Source: Sepioteuthis lessoniana
Lineage: Eukaryota > Mollusca > Cephalopoda > Myopsida > Loliginidae
NCBI GenBank assembly: GCA_963585895.1
Contig: OY757912.1
Span: forward strand, 81,545,654-81,609,653
Direction of reading: 5' to 3'
Length of the DNA stretch: 64,000 nucleotides
In this document: positions 42,673-54,281 of the stretch, in pieces
How positions within the stretch are numbered: position 1 is the first letter of the stretch
Layout: every line of letters starts with the position of its first letter
Made by a program: the position numbers and the translations under genes
Notes under the pieces: model-generated
Databases searched by the model: none
Told to the model about the DNA's origin: nothing
The model's input: the letters and a program-made list of their open reading frames with translations, nothing else

Positions 42673-43401
42673 GCTATCACTTCCATATTAAATCTTTGTT
42701 TTTCTATTTTTTCATGTTCAATGACTTTTGAAGTGATTCATTCTTTTCTTTTTTTTTTCTTTTTTTTAATAGATATTTTTAATGATTCAGTTTATTGTGT
42801 TATGATAATCAAATTGGTTCCATTTAGATGAGTTGTGGAATGTATGCACTGAATGTACTAACGGTATTCATCTATATAATTGTAAATCATAAACATTTTT
42901 ACCAATGTTGGTAATAAAAAGGATATATGTAATGCCTTTTCTATTTTTTTCTATAATGCTATATTGATATTAGCATGAAAATAATAAGACTTTTTACAGA
43001 TGTCTTTACTCCTAAAATAAAATATGCATGTATAACTGATGCATTTCATGATTTTTTTTTTTTTATCTTGCTAAAACTTCAAGTAAACATTCTACTTAAT
43101 ATGGTGGGAAAACAAGATTATTTTGCTATTATCTGAAATAAAGTGGCAAGTAGTTCCTGTTAATGGAATTTTTACATTAAAATTTAATGATTAATTCTAA
43201 TTATCAATACTAGTAGAATTTAGCTTTCTATACTAAATAAAATAAAATTCAATCTCGGGAAGATGAAGACCTAAGTGATAATATAAAGTTATTGTACAGT
43301 TGAATCATATCTTTTTATTACCTCCCATTTCCAAAATTCTGCAATTGTCATAATCTCAATATTTGTATTTATTGTTATGACATTTGAAACTATATATATA
43401 T

Positions 43402-43444
43402 AATACAATCAGATGAGTTGCAAGTCTCATCTGATGATTGTATT
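43402..43444 (+). other. Small hairpin near the gene 3' end
   Basis: AATACAATC-AGATGAG pairs with CTCATCTGATGATTGTATT around an 8-nt loop (TTGCAAGT); the right arm has a 3-nt bulge. If the distal poly(A) signal is used it would lie in the 3' UTR. Confidence 0.6.
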
Positions 43445-43488
43445 TTTATTTCATTTCATTTTTTGTAAAAGTATATGAAACTAGCAAT

Positions 43489-43494
43489 AATAAA
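43489..43494 (+). terminator. Candidate distal poly(A) signal
   Basis: AATAAA followed by ATTGTTGTGAAAAGGTG, a GT-rich downstream element typical of cleavage sites. Confidence 0.4.
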
Positions 43495-43726
43495 ATTGTT
43501 GTGAAAAGGTGAGTAAAAATTCATTTATTTTAGGTTTTATCCTGCTATTGAGTACGTTTTTGATTCATGAAAAAATGTTTTAAGAACATTTTGTTTATTC
43601 CACTCTATATATATATATATATATATATATACTCACAACTTTGAGATTCATTTGATAATTGAACATGAACTCAGCCATGAGTTATCAACCTTACTTTTTA
43701 TATTTTCACATTCTATACTCTCTCTC

Positions 43727-43732
<6 letters not shown>

Positions 43733-43779
<47 letters not shown>
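43733..43779. repeat. (TA)n tract abutting a SINE head
   Basis: 47 bp TA run ending directly at the start of SINE family B. A shorter (AT)n lies at 43606-43630. Confidence 0.95.
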
Positions 43780-43780
<1 letters not shown>

Positions 43781-44030
43781 CTTAGTATTGGCATAATGGT
43801 TAGTGTTCACCAATGGTCTGGGAGACCGGGGTTCAATCTTAGGTCAGGTCATACCAAAGATTTAAAAATGGTTCTTGATGCCTCCTTGCTTAACACTCTC
43901 AGCATTATAAGGTACTTATCTCGGATAAGTGGAGCAATCCTGGGAAAGGAGTAATGCCCTCCTCTATATCTCAGTGTAGTAGCTATTGAAAAGGGGGCCT
44001 TCAGGGTACTCTTGACCATAATCGGCTAAC
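43780..44030 (+). mobile_element. SINE family B, full length, plus strand
   Basis: tRNA-like head: A box in TTGGCATAATGGTTAGTG and B box in GGGGTTCAATC. Then TCAGGTCATACCAAAGA, CTTAACACTCTCAGCATTAT, CAATCCTGGGAAAGGAG and CTCTTGACCATAATCGGC. Best-preserved copy of the family. Confidence 0.85.
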
Positions 44031-44565
44031 TTATATGTAGTTGAGTTATAATGTGTTTAAATGTGTACATAAAATAATATTTTGAGTAAAGGTCTGTTTA
44101 AAACAACAACAAAAATGCTAAAGTACTTTAAGTATACCCTAATATAATTCTTTGACAAAAGATTAACACCTGTTTGTACATCTTATAGACACTCATGACT
44201 TTGCTAATTTCATGCGGAAAGAAAATTTACTTTATTTATATGTATCTTATAACGTTGCATTGTGGGAGAGTAAAACAATCCTTTTCAGCAATATACTACA
44301 TTTACTCAAGTACAATTTAATCCTCACTTTTTGTAACTGAAAATCTAATATATTTCACCCTCTTATGTAATGCAACCCCCATCACTACAAATTTTTAAAT
44401 ACATCTTATATAAAAGTCCAAGAAACTTTGCTGGTTTGTCTATCAGAAGAATTTATGATGCATTTAAGAAAAAAAAAAACTTCTGCTTTTTCAACTTCCT
44501 CAACTTCCTCACTCAATACCCAATTCTCTGTATCCTTATCTACTTTAGATTTTACTTAATTTCTG
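44031..44565 (+). other. Intergenic, no feature seen
   Basis: AT-rich sequence between SINE B and SINE D copies; nothing recognised. Confidence 0.6.
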
Positions 44566-45712
44566 TCAGTAGTGCTTAGAATATGCCAACTGTATCCCCG
44601 CCCCCAGTAAAGAGTTAAGACTCACTCAAAAAATGGATGTCATCAGTATAACATTAAACTACATCTAGTGGTGAGACTTCAGTTCTGGAGTTCTGATCCA
44701 GAGTAGTAGTACCTGTTTGGGTCCCACAGATGTTTGAAAATTATTTGTATTAGATAGGAATACTTGATACCATTATAACTGTGAAAATTCGTTATAATAA
44801 TATTTAATAGTTACTATTATTGTTTCTTTAATCAAAAAGGAGACATCTCAACTCTAAATGTTGGTTCTCAAAAATTAGTGGACAAGTTCATGTATCTCGA
44901 TTGCAGCATCTCATCTACTGAAAGTGACATGTACCTAGCAAAAGCATGGACTATTGTCAATAGGCTATCGATCATGTGAAAGTCTGACCTATTTGATAAA
45001 ATAAAACAATTTCTTCCAAACAGCAGTTATGTCGATACTATACAGATGCACCTCATGGACGCTGACAAAACACATTGAGAAAAAGCTAGACGGGAACTCC
45101 AAAAGAAGGCTACAAGCTATATTGAACAAATCATGGAAGTAACACCCCATGAAACAGCAACTCTATGGCCACTTACCTTCTATCTCTAAAACCATCCAAA
45201 TAAGACATGGGACACTATTGGAGAAGCAAGGACAAACTTATAAGTGACGTTCTCTTATAAACACATTCACATGGACATGCCAGTTGTTGACCAACCAACA
45301 AGAACCTACCTACAACTGCTCTGTACAGACACAGGATGTAGTCTGGAAGACCTGCCGGGAGCAATGAATGATAGTGATAAATGACAAGAGAGACTTTGGG
45401 GGAGGGAAATCTATTCTAGCAGTGTAACTTGATGATTATTTTTTACCAAAGATTACTATGAGTTACTTGAAACCATATAATTGCTTGGAAAATATTGGTA
45501 TTAGAATACTTGAAATCATCTAACTGTGCAAAGAAATGATTATTATAGTCAAACAAAAAAGTGTGATTTAAAGAAAAAAAAAAAAAGATAATTGTAATAA
45601 AACACTTAAAATATAAAAGGTTATGATTATAATCACACATTTACAAATGAATCAAATTTCAGTATTAAATAATCCATAAGTAGTTGACATGCTGTTAACT
45701 GAACCAAACTTG
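44566..45712 (+). mobile_element. SINE-like family D, split by a LINE fragment
   Basis: The head (TTAGAATATGCCAACTGTAT through CAGAGTAGTAGTACCTGTTT) is at 44573-44725. The middle units resume at 45455 (TTGAAACCATATAATTGC). The tail (TTCAGTATTAAATAATCCAT) ends near 45712. About 600 bp of LINE sequence lies between. Confidence 0.75.
44830..45432 (+). mobile_element. LINE ORF2 C-terminal fragment, decayed
   Basis: Translating with frame changes gives KFMYLDCSISSTESD, LAKAWTIVNRLSIM, KSDLFDKIK, then WDTIGEARTNL, DQPTRTYLQLLCTDTGCSLE and DLPGAMND. This matches the end of a non-LTR retrotransposon polyprotein seen widely in molluscs and other invertebrates. Several stops and small deletions. Reverse transcriptase core absent. 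Confidence 0.75.
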
Positions 45713-47479
45713 ACCCATAACCATTGCTAAATAAAATGTTCTGTTTCTATAGATTTTTTAAAAATATCCATCAAATTTCTTGAAAGTTAAAATTAATTTA
45801 ATTCAATTTAAATGTACCAAATCTTTTATATAAAAATAAAAAATTCTGCATATTTCTTGGTTTGTTACCATGATACATAATTTTTTTTTTCCCCTCTAGA
45901 ATACACTCTCTCTCTCTCTCTCTCACACTCCCAATTTTAACCGATTTTTATTTTATTTTAAACTTGTTATATGAGTAAATACACTGAGTTTTACTAAATT
46001 TGGCAAGTTGTTCACAAGTTAGAGCAGTTTTGGTTGTTGAGAAAACCAATGAAAGCTTGTTTTCTCTGCATTTGTGGCATTCTGTTTCAACTAGAAAAAT
46101 GTGATCCTTATCTCTTCATAAATTAAGATAATGGAATAATAATCTTAACAGAAATGTATTAGTTAAAGCATTCATTTAGAATGAAAAGTCTGACTAATCC
46201 AATGTGCTTAGTTCTTCAACCTAAAAGATACATTGATAAGTGATATAAATAATATTTACAGCTATATAAATTGGTAAAATTTGCAAATCAATTGTTAAAA
46301 CTGGTTATACAAGACTGACATAAATTCAATTTTCTCTCTAAAAGAGCTGGAAACCTGACTCAACCAACAAAGTAACTCAGTGCTGGTCTACCACTGTCCA
46401 ATGATGATGTTCTCTGGCCAAGGTGAGATGTCAAAACTGATGCCATGATGTTAATAATGGTACTTTTGATATTCAAATGTCCCCATTTGTTGGTGCAATG
46501 TAGTGGACACCTCCCACCACCAGTGACCCTGGTGACTCATATTTAACACAAGAAAATCATGAGATTTTTTTTCCATTCATACAGTAATAATCTTTCACAC
46601 TGAGGCATTCCAAAATCTGTCTCTTCCATTCAGGATTTAGTCACTGTTCTTGCATATTGTGTACTTAAGTAAAACCTTTTCCTTGAAAATATAAAAGACC
46701 CCCCCCCCAAAAAAAAAAAACCAGTCAATTTTTTATATAAGAAATATCCAAACTGTGTGTTTGATTTTTGGTTTGCTTAACTTTTCATAGAATCTTAGTT
46801 TTTAGATTAATTTACTTTTAGAAATAAGGATTAAAATAATAACCAAGCACACTTTCAGCAGCCTCTTATCTTAATGTTGTATCACATCCTATCTATAGAA
46901 ATTATAATTAATTGAAAATAATTGAATAAGAAACACTAATTCACATTATCCTTTTGAGATATTATAGGTGTAAACCTAACATAATCATTAAGTTACAGAT
47001 TGGATTAGAACAAGTGATGATAAAGTTTTTTTGAGTTTTAGTAGTTAGATTTCTGGAGTACTGCTGAGCTGACTTTTTTTTTTTTTTTATGAGGATTATA
47101 TTTTAGAAGTCCTTAAAAAGGGGCTTCAATATAAACTTAAAAATATTCAGTTTCCTCCTCACTATGAAACTCAGAAATACCCAGCCTGAATTATCAACTC
47201 ATTAATAAACATAGAAAACAATATGTTTGTCTATTTATTTCATCACCAGGATCAAGTGACAACCTTTTTATCTTCCGACTCTTTCATCAACAACCTTTGT
47301 GAGAGACAATGTTGTTATAGTTTACATATTACTGATTTTTTTTTCCCATTTTATAATTCAATATTTAAACCCATTCAAGAAATATTTAAATTGTATGAGT
47401 AGTGAATAAATTTTGGTTGAAATCTAGCAAATAACTCACACATTTAATGATTTTCATAGAATAAATATTGTGTTAATTG
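45713..47479 (+). other. Intergenic, no gene seen
   Basis: AT-rich with a (CT)n at 45904-45925, a C run at 46700 and poly-A. 46370-46560 is somewhat richer in GC and unrecognised. Confidence 0.55.
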
Positions 47480-47535
47480 GTTGAAGGTTGGCTGATTTTA
47501 TGGCATGTTAACCTTTGTTGGGTTATTTTATGTCA
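47480..47535 (-). mobile_element. Family D/E 3' tail, minus strand
   Basis: GGCATGTTAACCTTTGTTGG and GTTATTTTATGTCAAAGTC are the reverse complement of the shared tail. Body not recognisable. Confidence 0.5.
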
Positions 47536-47697
47536 AAGTCAGTTTAACAATTATAGTCTCCAATTATATACAGTGTAAAAATTTTTCTTCACAATCATTT
47601 TAAACAGGTAAACACCTCATACTTATTGTTAAGTCCTAACCATATTTTACAAATTGCACCCAACCCTTTTTATCTTATAGATGCTACTATTTACCAA

Positions 47698-47963
47698 CCC
47701 CTCTGCTCAGGCAGGATATAACAAAAGGTCAATTTTTTTAAGCGGAGTTTAACAGGTTTGAATTCAGAGTTTTCCTTCTCCTAGACTAGTTGCCTAACCA
47801 AGGCTGAAGAACCTAGTCTGTCCTACTATTTACCCATAGCTGGAGGGAGAATAATTGGATTCATACCTTTCCTAAGGGTATTAGTGCTATGTGAAATGCA
47901 ATCAGTCTCGTCCAGGATTTGTCCATTTCCTACGACGATAACTACTACACCACGGGCACCTCC
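47698..47963 (-). mobile_element. SINE family A, near full length, minus strand
   Basis: Read in reverse: GGAGGTGCCCGTGGTGTAGT head, B-box region, then the body with AAGGTATGAATCCAATTATT, CTCCCTCCAGCTATGGGTAA and a 3' end of TTATATCCTGCCTGAGCAGA. One of the best copies of the family here. Confidence 0.85.
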
Positions 47964-48119
47964 ATTTTATCTTATAGATGCTAGAAGATAGTGGCTGAGA
48001 GTCAACTGTGTTAAGAGAAATAGTTAATGAACATTATTTCTACCTGTTTATTAATACACATGAAGTTAATAAAAATTATTTCTACCAATATATTAATATA
48101 CATGAAATCACACAAAAAA

Positions 48120-48372
48120 CAAGATTTGGTATTAAATAACCCTCAAAGGTTCATATACAATTAAAGAAAATAACAGACCATATTTAGTTTCAATATCAAT
48201 ATTTTAAGAGCCAATGTGGTCCAAAACCATTTCAAACATTACAGGTACTAAGACTATGGTTCAGAGTGGACCTGAAAGTAATAGCAACTAAGAAGTGACT
48301 ACTACACACCCTTCAGAGCACCAGAAGTGGAGCTTCGCCACTGGATACAATTTTGTGTTATACTCAGGATGC
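48120..48372. mobile_element. Family D fragments in opposite orientations
   Basis: 48120-48172 is a plus-strand tail (GATTTGGTATTAAATAACCC). 48245-48372 is a minus-strand head (TCAGAGTGGACCTGAAAG through GTGTTATACTCAGGATG). Either two insertions or an inverted rearrangement. Confidence 0.6.
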
Positions 48373-48522
48373 AAATATTGTATGTAAAACCAGCCATAAT
48401 TTAAACAAAATAGTCTTTTATGTAAGCTTGTCATATCTCACTCACTATTGAACTTGATACTTTTTATTTAAACAATGTAATAATAATGATGAATAATCTT
48501 TTATTAAGGTTTTTATAACAGC

Positions 48523-48843
48523 ATGTTGGAGTTATCTACCCCTAGAGTGAGCTGGAACAACGCCTTCTGTTATAAGGTGTTGGCTGGAACCACCAGACAT
48601 TTTTTAAGAAATAAAAAGTCAGTTACTGTTTTCAGTCTGTGGAAGATGGCCCAAGATGAGTTAAAATTACCAAGAGATGGTCATTTAAAGTCAGAATGTA
48701 TTTTTCCGGCTATAAAAAAACACATAAATGCAAGTTTTTCTGCTATGCCCTTTAAAAAGATAAATGAAAGTAAAATAAACCTTGCATCAAATCTAAAAAT
48801 AGAACCGAAACTACAGACACAAAGTTGTCAATTTTGGAGTTAG
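48523..48843 (+). CDS. Unrecognised open frame, 106 codons
   Basis: Open from ATG at 48523 to TAG. Translation includes TPRVSWNNAFCYKVLAGTTR and PRDGHLKSECIFPAIKKH. I do not recognise it. It is less AT-rich in its first third, lacks neighbouring splice sites that would extend it, and lies in a repeat-rich flank. It may be a decayed exon, part of a transposon, or chance. Confidence 0.15.
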   Translation: MLELSTPRVSWNNAFCYKVLAGTTRHFLRNKKSVTVFSLWKMAQDELKLPRDGHLKSECIFPAIKKHINASFSAMPFKKINESKINLASNLKIEPKLQTQSCQFWS

Positions 48844-49676
48844 ACTCAAACATACATAGATGTGCTTATAAAAAAACTCACATGATTACAAAAACATGTT
48901 CCAACCTATTGGCAATAAAAGACCAAAAGTCTGAAATTTTGGTTGAGCTGAGCCTAGGAAATTAATATAAAACAGCTAATGAAACTTTCCACATTAGACC
49001 ATGACAAACACCAAAAAGACAGTAAACCACAGAAAACACAACCACCAACCTGATGAGAGGATACCTATAATCCACTGATTTATCAATGCAGCCAATAGAT
49101 CAACTACTGTTCACTGTCATACTCATAAGAACACCTGCAGACATACATTCACTTGTGGACAGGCCACACAGGAGAATGAACAATTCAAGATTCTTGCTGA
49201 GTAAGAAACTCCATAATATCGCCAGCAAAACATACCATGTATTCACACACAAGATTTTCTTTCTAAAAGCACTTTTTCCTTTTCAAAGACATTTTTACTC
49301 ACATATGGTTACACAAAAAGAACTTTTCTTTCCAGTTTAACATTTTATCCATTTCACCTCAGACAATAAATTTCCATTTTGTTATTGTTGCAGAGAATTT
49401 TTTCAACTTTAATTTGTGTTATCAGCATCACACACCCTTTCTATTTCTCCATTCATTTCCTTACCTTTCTCACTTGCTCAGCAGGCAAGTGACTGAATTT
49501 TGCCCATTGTCTCTATGAATAAGGCTAAATGAATCTTGCTACTATATTCTTAAATCCACAACACTTTCTCATACCAATGACATTATAATTTCAGTATGAA
49601 CACGCCAGAATTCATTTGAATTCTGACTATCACGCCTCACATTAAAGTATGTATACAAACTTTGTGCTTAAGATAA
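48844..49676 (+). other. Intergenic, no gene seen
   Basis: Somewhat richer in C and A than the surroundings at 48980-49240; open frame 49086-49340 is unrecognised. No repeat family assigned. Confidence 0.5.
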
Positions 49677-50187
49677 TTAGCCCTGTCAGCTGGGGCAGTA
49701 GAATATGCTGGCTGCATCTCTGCAGATGGGTAAGACCTCCCAATTTGTGTCCTAAGCCATCTGATGGTGAGGTTCCAGTTCTGGAGCTTTAGGGAATGTG
49801 GAGTACTCCTTCATTGACATTACTCCCTGGTCCACTCTGACCCAAAGTGGTAGTATCTGTTTAGGTTTCAAATAGAAATATTTAATCATTTACTATACTT
49901 GAAATTATTTAACTGTGTGCAAACAAATGGTTATCAAATTGAATTATTAGTATTACACAGCAATACTTGAACCTATTTAACTTTGTGCAAATAAAACTAT
50001 TAGTGTTAAATAGCAATACTTGAAATCATTTAACTGTGTGCAAACAAATGAACTCTAGCTCATTTAAAATTTGTTACCTACAAACTATTCATTTACAAAT
50101 CATATATATTTAGTGTATATGTATAACAGGATTTGGCATTAGATAACCTACAAATAACCTATGCCACAAAACACAACCAACCAATCA
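49677..50187 (+). mobile_element. SINE-like family D, full copy
   Basis: Head AGCCCTGTCAGCTGGGGCAG through CCAAAGTGGTAGTATCTGTT; three internal units (CTTGAAATCATTTAACTGTG type); tail GGATTTGGCATTAGATAACC. A good copy for comparing unit number. Confidence 0.82.
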
Positions 50188-51704
50188 ATGTAAGACAATT
50201 CTGTTGTGGAACTATTTGGTAAAGGTACGTTGAAAAGAGTCACTATGAAATATTTTCCTTGCTTTATACAAAATTTGAGAACCTTGTGAAATTTTTCTGG
50301 TTGTTGGTGTTCCTGGTTGCTTATTTACTATGGTACCTAGAGTTGACTTGGTGGGTTAGGAGTAGTAAGGAGTTTATATAGAAAAATATTAAAGAAATAT
50401 GTTGGTGTGAAGAAATGTATTAATCTTTCTTTATTCAATAAAAAGAATTTTGCGCCAAAAGTATTTACAATTTTTGTGAGCATCAGTGTAATGGTCAAAT
50501 GTAAAAAGTAGGTAATGTAAATGTATATATGTAGAGAAAAGACTGATTACAAAAATGGATATATTTCATATGTTCTTTTTTTAGACCATTTCTTTGACAT
50601 GTCTAACTGGGAGGTTGGCCAAACATTACAATTTAGTAATCCATCATGTCTGGCTTATCTTAGGGTCATGACTCCCTTAAATATCAATGTTACAGACATA
50701 TAAGATAGTGAATAGACTGTCATTAAAAAATTGACTATTGCTTCAGGAATTTCTCGAACTTTTAATTTTTCTTCATTTTAAAGCTAAAAAGTTAAAAATT
50801 TATGTCTTTGTATTTATTCTATAGATTATGAGATTTTGATTTTTAACCAACTATTGTAAGGTATCTAAAATTATGATTTAGATCAGGGCTTCTAAAAATG
50901 GTCCATATACACTCCTGGGAGTGAATAAAATTTTGGCTGGGTAAATAAAAGTATAGAGGTTCATGGGGAGGGGTTGCTGAAACTATTAGTTAGCATTTAT
51001 AAATCCCTTTATAACAAGAGAACAAAAATTGCTGGATCATGGAGACTAGTTACCAGATATTGTACACCTAGCAGGTTGCATGATTGGGTGTGATGGCTGC
51101 TAGTGATGTGTCATTCACATACAACCCATTCAAAAGATATGGGTCATTTAAATAAACAAATGATCTGGCCCTGACTGAGATCCAGGTCTTTTCAGCATTG
51201 TTAATGACACATATAATCATATTTTCACAAAAGAAAACCTTTAAAAACAACTATATTTTATATGAACTAACTACTAAACATAGTCATTATAATTACATAA
51301 TAGAGAACTGTAGTATTAATGTCTTTGAACAACTTTTTTTAAAATTTTACAGAACTGCACAAACTTGTTTTAATTTCTTTCATAAATATACATTTAGTTA
51401 TGATTTAAATTTTCTGCATATTTTTACACAGTTGTTGCAATAAGATAGAAGAGAATACTGTGAAGCACATTGAAAATAGATTTATCTTTAACTCCTCAAA
51501 AGATAACCAATAACTCTGCAATAGTTGATCTGCCATCCTCATGTTGAATTTTGATGATTTTTATGATAATTATATCTATATTCCCCTTTTTAGACAGAAA
51601 TTTATGCTTTGCAGTTGTCAGGTTACTGTCTTGTTGAAGCAAGAATTATCATTAGATAATTATTTAGAATAATCATTAGATCATGCTTTTGCTAAATTGA
51701 GGGG
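50188..51704 (+). other. Intergenic, no gene seen
   Basis: Open frames at 50521-50703 and 51198-51443 have no family resemblance. AT-rich. Confidence 0.55.
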
Positions 51705-51925
51705 GAATCCCCATGGCATAATAGCTAATGTGCTGGTTTGCAACATCATAGTGAGTTCAAACTCCTGTCATGCTATGATGTTCCTTTTTAGATTGATGCC
51801 CATGGGAAAGGTATAAACCTCCTTATCCCCCCAGCTAAATTGTACCATTATTATCCTTCTACAAGGATGGCTTTGGCATTAAATAATCTACAAAGTATGA
51901 TATGCTATTAAACAAAGAAATCAAA
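51705..51925 (+). mobile_element. SINE family E, full copy
   Basis: tRNA-like head (CATGGCATAATAGCTAATG, B box GAGTTCAAACTCC), middle with CCCATGGGAAAGGTATAAAC and CCCCCCAGCTAAATTG, and the tail GGCTTTGGCATTAAATAATC followed by TATGCTATTAAACAAAG, which is also the tail of family D. Confidence 0.8.
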
Positions 51926-51999
51926 TCAAATAAGCTAAATTGTTTTGAAAAGGAATGCTAATTCATTGGCCTAATCCTTTTTCCTCTATTTTTCCCTCT

Positions 52000-52430
52000 T
52001 CTGCATTATAGTAAACAACAGAGAATGTATTTATCGCTGGCTCCTGCCAGACAGGATTTGTCACAAGGTCTTTTTTATAGTGGGGATTTAAAAGAGGGAA
52101 AGGTCAGGCATGAGCTGAGATTTGTGCCCTGCTAAACTGTGTTGGTCATAGGCTCACTGGATACAATGTGAGCCAGGTGACTCTGCTAGACATAGACTCA
52201 CTAAGTGCAATGTGAGTCCATAGTGGCAGGTATGCCTGCTCATAGCTTGAACCAGACCTGAAGGTCTAGTGCTATGCTGTGGTTGTCAATGATTCTTTAC
52301 CCTGCTGAAGATGGCCCAGCCAGAGCCAGGGGTCATTCAGCCTCAAATCTATTATTGACTTGACACCTCTTCTGGTAGGAATACCAGATGGTCCAACTAA
52401 AAAGCCAGGGGAGAATATTCTCAGTAAACA
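52000..52430. repeat. GC-richer stretch, possible unclassified repeat
   Basis: GCTGGCTCCTGCCAGACAGG through AGCCAGAGCCAGGGGTCATT. About half GC, with two similar short blocks (CACTGGATACAATGTGAGCC and CACTAAGTGCAATGTGAGTC). No long open frame and no second copy in this window. Confidence 0.45.
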
Positions 52431-52561
52431 ATGGAAAAGTATATGTTTTATGTTTAAATTTACAGAGTAATTGTTAATATTTGCACAATGTTATGAGTTC
52501 CTTTCCTGGGTTCAGGTTCAACCAGAAAGAAAAGCAATATTAAAAGGGCAAAACAAATGAA

Positions 52562-52840
52562 AGTACTCTTAGCATAACAGTTATCATCAAAAGAAATGGA
52601 ATCAGTGACCCAAGTTCAAGTCCTTGACAAGGTCGTGTTTTACTTCATGCTAATGTTATTAGGAAAGGCATGAATCTATTTGTTCTCCCTCCAGATATAG
52701 GTAAACAGCAGATCAGACTGTGTGCTTTTGCCTTGTCTTGGAGAAGGAAAACTCTGAATTAAAAATAGCTGTACTTCACTTAAAAATAGACCTTGTGTAA
52801 TATCCTTCCTGTGCCAGAGAGATTGAGTGAATAAATACGA
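52562..52840 (+). mobile_element. SINE family A, full copy, plus strand
   Basis: Head CTCTTAGCATAACAGTTATC with B box CAAGTTCAAGTCC. Body AGGAAAGGCATGAATCTATT, TCTCCCTCCAGATATAGG, GAAGGAAAACTCTGAATTA, 3' end ATATCCTTCCTGTGCCAGAG. Confidence 0.82.
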
Positions 52841-52841
52841 C

Positions 52842-53012
52842 AACAAAATAACTCAGAAGTTGAATTAGTCAATATGCAATATCTCAAGGTGTGGACAGTA
52901 AAATGAGAACAGTGTACCTCTATGGACTAAATAAAGGGTTCAGTTCAAAATTCCCTGAAAGTTACTATGACCAAAGACACCTGAAGAAAACCAGACTGTA
53001 CAGTGGTTGAAA
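52842..53012 (+). mobile_element. SINE family G, 3' part
   Basis: CTATGGACTAAATAAAGGG, TTCAAAATTCCCTGAAAGTT, CTGAAGAAAACCAGACTGTA match the 3' body at 35580-35670. Directly follows the SINE A copy. Confidence 0.65.
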
Positions 53013-53282
53013 TCTTCTGAACATAATTACTAAGATGACTAAGATAAGGACAATAGTCTGAGACATGTAAATTACTTCATTTAATCAGTTACTAGCTGAA
53101 ATGCCTGTCTGTGCTAGGTTAAAACTTGGATCACAAACAAATGGAAACACAAGCTGACAAATGTGAAAAAAATCCCTTTTACTTATTTCAGTTTTCTAAA
53201 CAATGTCCATTTTACAAACTTTGTTGTCAAGTAAAGATTTACACCAGATGATTAAAAACAGTAATTGTGACTATAAAAAAAA

Positions 53283-53480
53283 AGCAAGTCCCCATGTCAT
53301 AATGGCCAAAGTGCAGGACTATGGCTTTGAAGTAAGCAAGTTCAAATTCAAATCAAACTATTATATTCACTTTCAAACCTTGGAAAAGCTATGAAGCCCC
53401 TTATTCCCCCAGCTATGAGTTATATAGTATCACTGCTGATAGAATCACTTGAAAGAAACCAAACCAAACCAAACCAAACT
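53283..53480 (+). mobile_element. SINE family E, copy without normal tail
   Basis: Head GTCCCCATGTCATAATGGCC with B box AAGTTCAAATTC, then TTATTCCCCCAGCTATGAG. It ends in an (AACC A)n-like stretch and poly-A instead of the usual tail. Confidence 0.7.
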
Positions 53481-54177
53481 AAAAAAAAAAAAAAAATCCA
53501 TGTAACAGAAAAGATATTAATCAATAATACTTTTTTTATATTATCTCAAGAAGTTAATATTCTTCTATGAAAACTTCAATGGAGTTCTGTTGAGAGATAT
53601 TTTTGAAATATATGACTCTTAAGAGATTAATTAGTTTAAACATTTTCATTTTTTGGATTCTTAATTCTGATTATTTAATAATGCTATATAATTATTTTAT
53701 ATTTCCAGCTTGAAGAACTATGTATAAACATAATGTTTAATTAAATGCGAATAATTATTTTACTAAGAGAATTTGTTAATTTTTTTTTCTTATGAAGTTT
53801 GGAAATTTAAATTCTGTACAGTTAATTACATCTTGTAACAACATGGCTTCCTGCTGATTATTGTTTTGTTAAAGACCTCCTCTTGATGAAAGCCTCCCTT
53901 TTTCCATTGGAAATGGAACAAACATATTTTGAAAACCTTCCACTGGGTTTAGTAAATATGCATATCAAATTTGTCAGCTCTACATCAGATATGAGCAACT
54001 TTTTTGAAGAAGCAAGTCGCATTAAGCATGTCTCATCATCAGACAGGTCACACAACTAAAATAATTCAAGGTAATTTTTTGTTGAAGATATCGCAAACAT
54101 TTTTACAACAAAAAAACACATATAAGCATCTGCCTTAGGAAGAGAAAAAAGTTGATTTCAGTAAAAAGATCTTTTTT
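53481..54177 (+). other. Intergenic, no gene seen
   Basis: AT-rich. The minus-strand open frame 53858-54055 is unrecognised and may be repeat-derived. Confidence 0.5.
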
Positions 54178-54281
54178 ATAAAAAAAAATTGCAGTCTTGA
54201 TATTATCACTGATATCAATAATATGATATCAATAATATGATATAAAAAAATTGAAGCCTTGATATTATCACTGATATCAAT
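54178..54281 (+). repeat. Short tandem duplication, unit about 62 bp
   Basis: Two copies of a block with CTTGATATTATCACTGATAT; the first also has a doubled ATAATATGATATCA. GATATC palindromes recur within it. Confidence 0.85.

Larger units (their letters stand above)
41446..43500 (+). other. UBE3C: UBE3C 3' UTR and 3' flank
   Basis: AT-rich sequence after the stop. AATAAA hexamers at 42667-42672, 42913-42918, 43016-43021, 43137-43142 and 43489-43494 are candidate poly(A) signals. Which is used cannot be told from sequence; a 3' UTR of 1.2-2.1 kb is plausible. Confidence 0.6.

Noticed and set aside
53167-53208. Second exon-like segment (TTTCAG ... GTAAAG)
   Set aside because: Weak donor, low-quality coding text and no partner exons; likely chance.
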